The position numbers were made by a program, and so were the translations under genes. The notes under the pieces were generated by a model. It made no database searches. It saw only the letters and a list, made by a program, of their open reading frames with translations, and was not told the DNA's origin. From Hydrogenimonas sp. (GTDB lineage Bacteria; Campylobacterota; Campylobacteria; Campylobacterales; Hydrogenimonadaceae), in contig NZ_JAOZOZ010000032.1 in the NCBI RefSeq assembly GCF_029933015.1, forward strand, positions 3,020 to 15,949: 12,930 nucleotides of DNA. The letters run 5' to 3'. Shown here piece after piece: positions 10,851-12,930 of this stretch (positions are counted from its first letter, which is position 1; each line of letters begins with the position of its first letter).

Positions 10851-10948
10851 TCGATTTTTTAGTCTATCGAAGATGCCGTTAGATTTGGATAAATGATTCC
10901 CTGAAAAGTTGAGAATTTAAATCTTTTTCCAAAACGTCGATGTTAATC

Positions 10949-10954
10949 AATAAT
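10949..10954 (+). promoter_or_regulatory. Possible -10 of the Hpt-aroK unit
   Basis: AATAAT, with a T-rich stretch (10922-10930) about one and a half to two helical turns upstream. The predicted start site near 10961 leaves a short leader holding AAAGG (10966-10970), 7 nt before ATG 10978. The gap 10827-10977 also contains an 8-bp palindrome ATTTAAAT near 10914 that may be an operator or simply AT-rich promoter sequence. Confidence 0.35.
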
Positions 10955-10977
10955 GCAAGCGGAAGAAAGGGATCATT

Positions 10978-11739
10978 ATGTTCGATTTAGTCTTGTTCGG
11001 TACGATCGGCCTGCTTCTTTTGATACTGATAGGTTTTCTGGTCATCGTTATCCGTGACCACATGAAAAGCAAATCCTTCGAGCTCTACGTGCATCAGAGC
11101 CAGACGGAACTGAAGAAAGAGGCGAACCGTTCGACGGAAGAGAAGAAGAGAAAAGAACGCAAAATTCCTCCCAGACGCAAAACGGCTCCTCCATCAAAAC
11201 CGGCCAACAGGGTCCCCACGGAAGAGCCCGCCATCGCGAAAGAGACCGTACCGGCCACGGAAGAAAAAAGAGTGGAAAAGGCCAAAAGCGGCGAAGAGTC
11301 TGCCGTATCCGAAGAAAAGCCCACACTCTACCGACTCCATCCCGAACCCAAAGAAGAGGTATCGGCCGCCCAGAAGGAAGCGGAGGCGATCCTGCAGAAA
11401 GACTACGGCGTCTTCTCCCACCAGCGTCTCGTGGAGGGGATGGGTCTCTCCCCCGAAGAGGCGGACGAATTCGTCGTGGAACTTATCCATCAGCTCGAAA
11501 ACGCGATCAACGATCTCGACCACGCCATCGAAGAGAGAAACTTCACCGAGGTGGAGCACATTACCCACGGACTCAAAGGGGCCGCTCTCAATATCGGCGA
11601 AGGGGGCGTCGCCCAGCTTCTGACCGAATACAACACCTACATGAAAGAGGGAACGGAACTGCCCGTCATCGAGGCGTACCAGACCCATCTCAAACGAACC
11701 GTAAGTGATTTGAAGGTAGAATATTCCCAAGTCGCCTGA
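10978..11739 (+). CDS. Membrane-anchored Hpt (histidine phosphotransfer) protein
   Basis: 253 residues. One N-terminal membrane helix (about 5-27) is followed by a long, charged, proline-containing linker rich in Lys and Glu (about 45-135) and a C-terminal Hpt domain (about 145-250). The phosphotransfer motif is HITHGLKGAALNIG; H197 in HxxKGAA is the expected phospho-acceptor. There is no kinase, receiver or catalytic domain, so it is an orphan Hpt held at the inner membrane, with cytoplasmic orientation inferred from the basic residues after the helix. It would relay phosphate between a hybrid kinase and a response regulator encoded elsewhere, or act as a phosphate sink; the partner is unknown. 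AAAGG 7 nt before the ATG supports the start. It lies 13 bp upstream of aroK, so the two are probably cotranscribed, though no functional link is obvious. Confidence 0.85.
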   Translation: MFDLVLFGTIGLLLLILIGFLVIVIRDHMKSKSFELYVHQSQTELKKEANRSTEEKKRKERKIPPRRKTAPPSKPANRVPTEEPAIAKETVPATEEKRVEKAKSGEESAVSEEKPTLYRLHPEPKEEVSAAQKEAEAILQKDYGVFSHQRLVEGMGLSPEEADEFVVELIHQLENAINDLDHAIEERNFTEVEHITHGLKGAALNIGEGGVAQLLTEYNTYMKEGTELPVIEAYQTHLKRTVSDLKVEYSQVA

Positions 11740-11752
11740 AAGGTTTGGGAAT

Positions 11753-12280
11753 ATGGAAAAATTCAAGAACATCGTCCTTGTCGGCTTCATGGGAGTCGGC
11801 AAAGGTGCCCTAGCCCGCGAACTCGTCCGCCGCGACCCCTCCCTCTACGCGCTCGACACGGACGACATGATCGAAAGTCTCACCAACACGCGCATCAAAA
11901 AGATTTTCGCCACGGCCGGTGAAGCGGCGTTCCGCGCCCTGGAGCAGAAGACCGCCGACTGGCTCGCCGAAAACGTCACAAACGCCGTGATCTCCACGGG
12001 TGGCGGTTTCTACAAAGTCAAAAACATCAGCGCCATCGGCACCGTCGTCTACCTCAAAGCCGATTTCGACTGGATCCTCGCCAGAATCCTGGGCGCCCCC
12101 AACGCGAAAAAGAAATTGAAAAAAAGACCCCTTTTCCAGGATGTCGAAAAGGCGAAAAAACTCTTCGAAGAGCGCTTCGAAGCCTACGAAAAGATAGCCG
12201 ACATCGTACTGGACGTGACCGAAACGGATACCGAAGAGACTGCGAAAAAGCTTTTGGAGAAGTTGAAGAGAGGAAACTGA
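11753..12280 (+). CDS. aroK: Shikimate kinase with atypical P-loop
   Basis: 175 residues, the usual size. It phosphorylates shikimate to shikimate 3-phosphate with ATP in the chorismate pathway (cytoplasm). The substrate-site landmarks are present: DTDD (D35, D37), FRALE (R61), STGGG (G83-85), the lid arginine in KKRPLF (R125) and ERFEAYEKIAD (R141). The Walker A reads GFMGVGKGALA (from G11): after K17 come Gly and Ala, where shikimate kinases normally have Ser-Thr, so the Mg-coordinating hydroxyl is missing. The lid carries a Lys-rich insertion (GAPNAKKKLK). AAAGG (11739-11743) lies 9 nt before the ATG, starting on the last base of the Hpt stop codon. Given the intact shikimate site the assignment is firm; whether the P-loop change lowers activity is open. 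Confidence 0.93.
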   Translation: MEKFKNIVLVGFMGVGKGALARELVRRDPSLYALDTDDMIESLTNTRIKKIFATAGEAAFRALEQKTADWLAENVTNAVISTGGGFYKVKNISAIGTVVYLKADFDWILARILGAPNAKKKLKKRPLFQDVEKAKKLFEERFEAYEKIADIVLDVTETDTEETAKKLLEKLKRGN

Positions 12281-12293
12281 GACCGGGCGGTAT

Positions 12294-12354
12294 GGAAAAA
12301 GCGTAAGGCATATTCCGCTTTCCGGTTGCAGTGGGCGGGCGAAGCATGCCCGCC
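12294..12354. terminator. Two hairpins in the convergent aroK / DJ-1 gap, no clear U tract
   Basis: The first, imperfect inverted repeat pairs GGAAAAAGCG (12294-12303) with CGCTTTCC (12316-12323). The second is a perfect 7-bp GGCGGGC (12334-12340) / GCCCGCC (12348-12354) with a 7-nt loop. Both lie between the two convergent stop codons, where terminators are expected, but neither is followed by a U run on either strand. A factor-dependent or RNA-stabilising role is possible. No coding sequence is evident in 12281-12359. Confidence 0.4.
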
Positions 12355-12359
12355 TCGAC

Positions 12360-12914
12360 TCAGCAGTAGTCGGCGAGAAGTCCTTCGCGAAGAGACTGAT
12401 AGGTCTCCTCACCCACCAGTTTGCGTACGATGGCCAGACCGAAGCAGATCGCCGTGCCCGGCCCGCGGGATGTCATGACGTTGCCGTCGATGACCACTTT
12501 CTCCTTGTCGGTATACCCTTCGAGGTTGCCGATCTGCTCCTCCACGCTCGGGTAGCAGGTATAGTGCTCGGGAAGCACACCGGCCGTCTTGAGGGCGAAG
12601 GGTGCGGCACAGATGGCTCCGACGATCTTCTGCTTCTCGTTCATCTCCTTGAGCAGGCTCTGGACCGTCGGGTTTTCGGCCAGGGCGTGGGTACCGTCCC
12701 AGCCGCCCGGCAGCACGACCATGTCGAGTTCGTCCGCCACGACATATTTGATGTCGGTATCGGCCTTGATCGTTATGCCGTTGGCGCCCGTCACCAGCTC
12801 CTCGTTGACACCGGCCACGACGACTTCGATACCGCCGCGCCGCATGACATCGATCAGACTGACCGCTTCGATCTCCTCGAACCCTTTTGCCAACGGAACA
12901 CAAACTTTCGCCAT
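12360..12914 (-). CDS. DJ-1/PfpI family protein (YajL/ThiJ-like)
   Basis: 184 residues, a single flavodoxin-like DJ-1 domain over its full length. Visible landmarks are LAKGFEEIEAVSLIDVMRR (E14 matches the glutamate that partners the cysteine in DJ-1), VVLPGG (67-71), the nucleophile elbow GAICAAP with C102, and TSRGPGTAICFGLAIV. The histidine found near the active site of human DJ-1 (THPL) is replaced: CYPS here. Family members act as oxidative-stress sensors, chaperones or weak glyoxalase/hydrolase enzymes; the exact activity cannot be told from sequence. AGGAGG (12921-12926) lies 6 nt before the ATG, the strongest Shine-Dalgarno site in the window, suggesting high translation. Convergent with aroK; its upstream region is off the right edge. 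Confidence 0.93.
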   Translation of the reverse strand: MAKVCVPLAKGFEEIEAVSLIDVMRRGGIEVVVAGVNEELVTGANGITIKADTDIKYVVADELDMVVLPGGWDGTHALAENPTVQSLLKEMNEKQKIVGAICAAPFALKTAGVLPEHYTCYPSVEEQIGNLEGYTDKEKVVIDGNVMTSRGPGTAICFGLAIVRKLVGEETYQSLREGLLADYC

Positions 12915-12920
12915 TTCACA

Positions 12921-12926
12921 CCTCCT
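12921..12926 (-). promoter_or_regulatory. Strong ribosome binding site of the DJ-1 family gene
   Basis: A perfect AGGAGG on the minus strand with a 6-nt spacer to ATG 12914, in contrast to the weak or absent sites before dnaE, flgS and the EAL gene. Confidence 0.8.
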
Positions 12927-12930
12927 CTTT

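Noticed and set aside
12292..12306. Tiny ATG-to-TAA frame (M-E-K-A) after aroK, resembling the aroK start
   Set aside because: Four codons with no ribosome binding site; part of an inverted repeat and not a credible gene.

Overview
The window is a densely coded, GC-rich chromosomal segment, most probably from a member of the Campylobacterota (Epsilonproteobacteria) with a higher GC content than the familiar Campylobacter/Helicobacter genomes. The grounds are a FlgS-type flagellar histidine kinase, the kind of AroK and DnaE present, and an extended -10 promoter (TGnTATAAT) without a clear -35 box. I cannot name the species. Eight protein genes occupy nearly all of the sequence, and no gene-free stretch exceeds about 150 bases. 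I saw no tRNA, rRNA, CRISPR, insertion sequence or prophage.

Layout, left to right. (1) On the minus strand, a CYTH-CHAD protein (putative inorganic triphosphatase / polyphosphate-binding protein, 2135-3619) is followed 39 bp later by phosphate acetyltransferase pta (1-2095), whose last codons run off the left edge. (2) A short divergent promoter region (3620-3677) separates these from a plus-strand three-gene operon: a DUF234 protein with a PD-(D/E)XK-like core, the flagellar kinase flgS, and a membrane-bound GGDEF-EAL protein. Both gene junctions are 4-bp ATGA overlaps. The first gene has no ATG in a sensible place; it appears to start at an ATA codon behind a good Shine-Dalgarno site. (3) Convergent to that operon is dnaE (7260-10826, minus), the replicative DNA polymerase alpha subunit. 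It ends in an intrinsic terminator whose loop contains the dnaE stop codon. (4) Divergent from dnaE is a two-gene plus-strand unit: a membrane-anchored histidine phosphotransfer (Hpt) protein and shikimate kinase aroK, whose P-loop is unusual. (5) Convergent to aroK is a DJ-1/PfpI-family gene (12360-12914, minus) with a strong Shine-Dalgarno site.

Most genes are housekeeping: acetyl-phosphate metabolism, replication and aromatic amino acid biosynthesis. The most interesting part is the DUF234-flgS-EAL operon. It places a nuclease-like protein of unknown function and a likely c-di-GMP phosphodiesterase under translational coupling with the kinase that, in Campylobacter and Helicobacter, drives sigma-54 flagellar transcription. 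That suggests, but does not prove, a joint motility-lifestyle switch.
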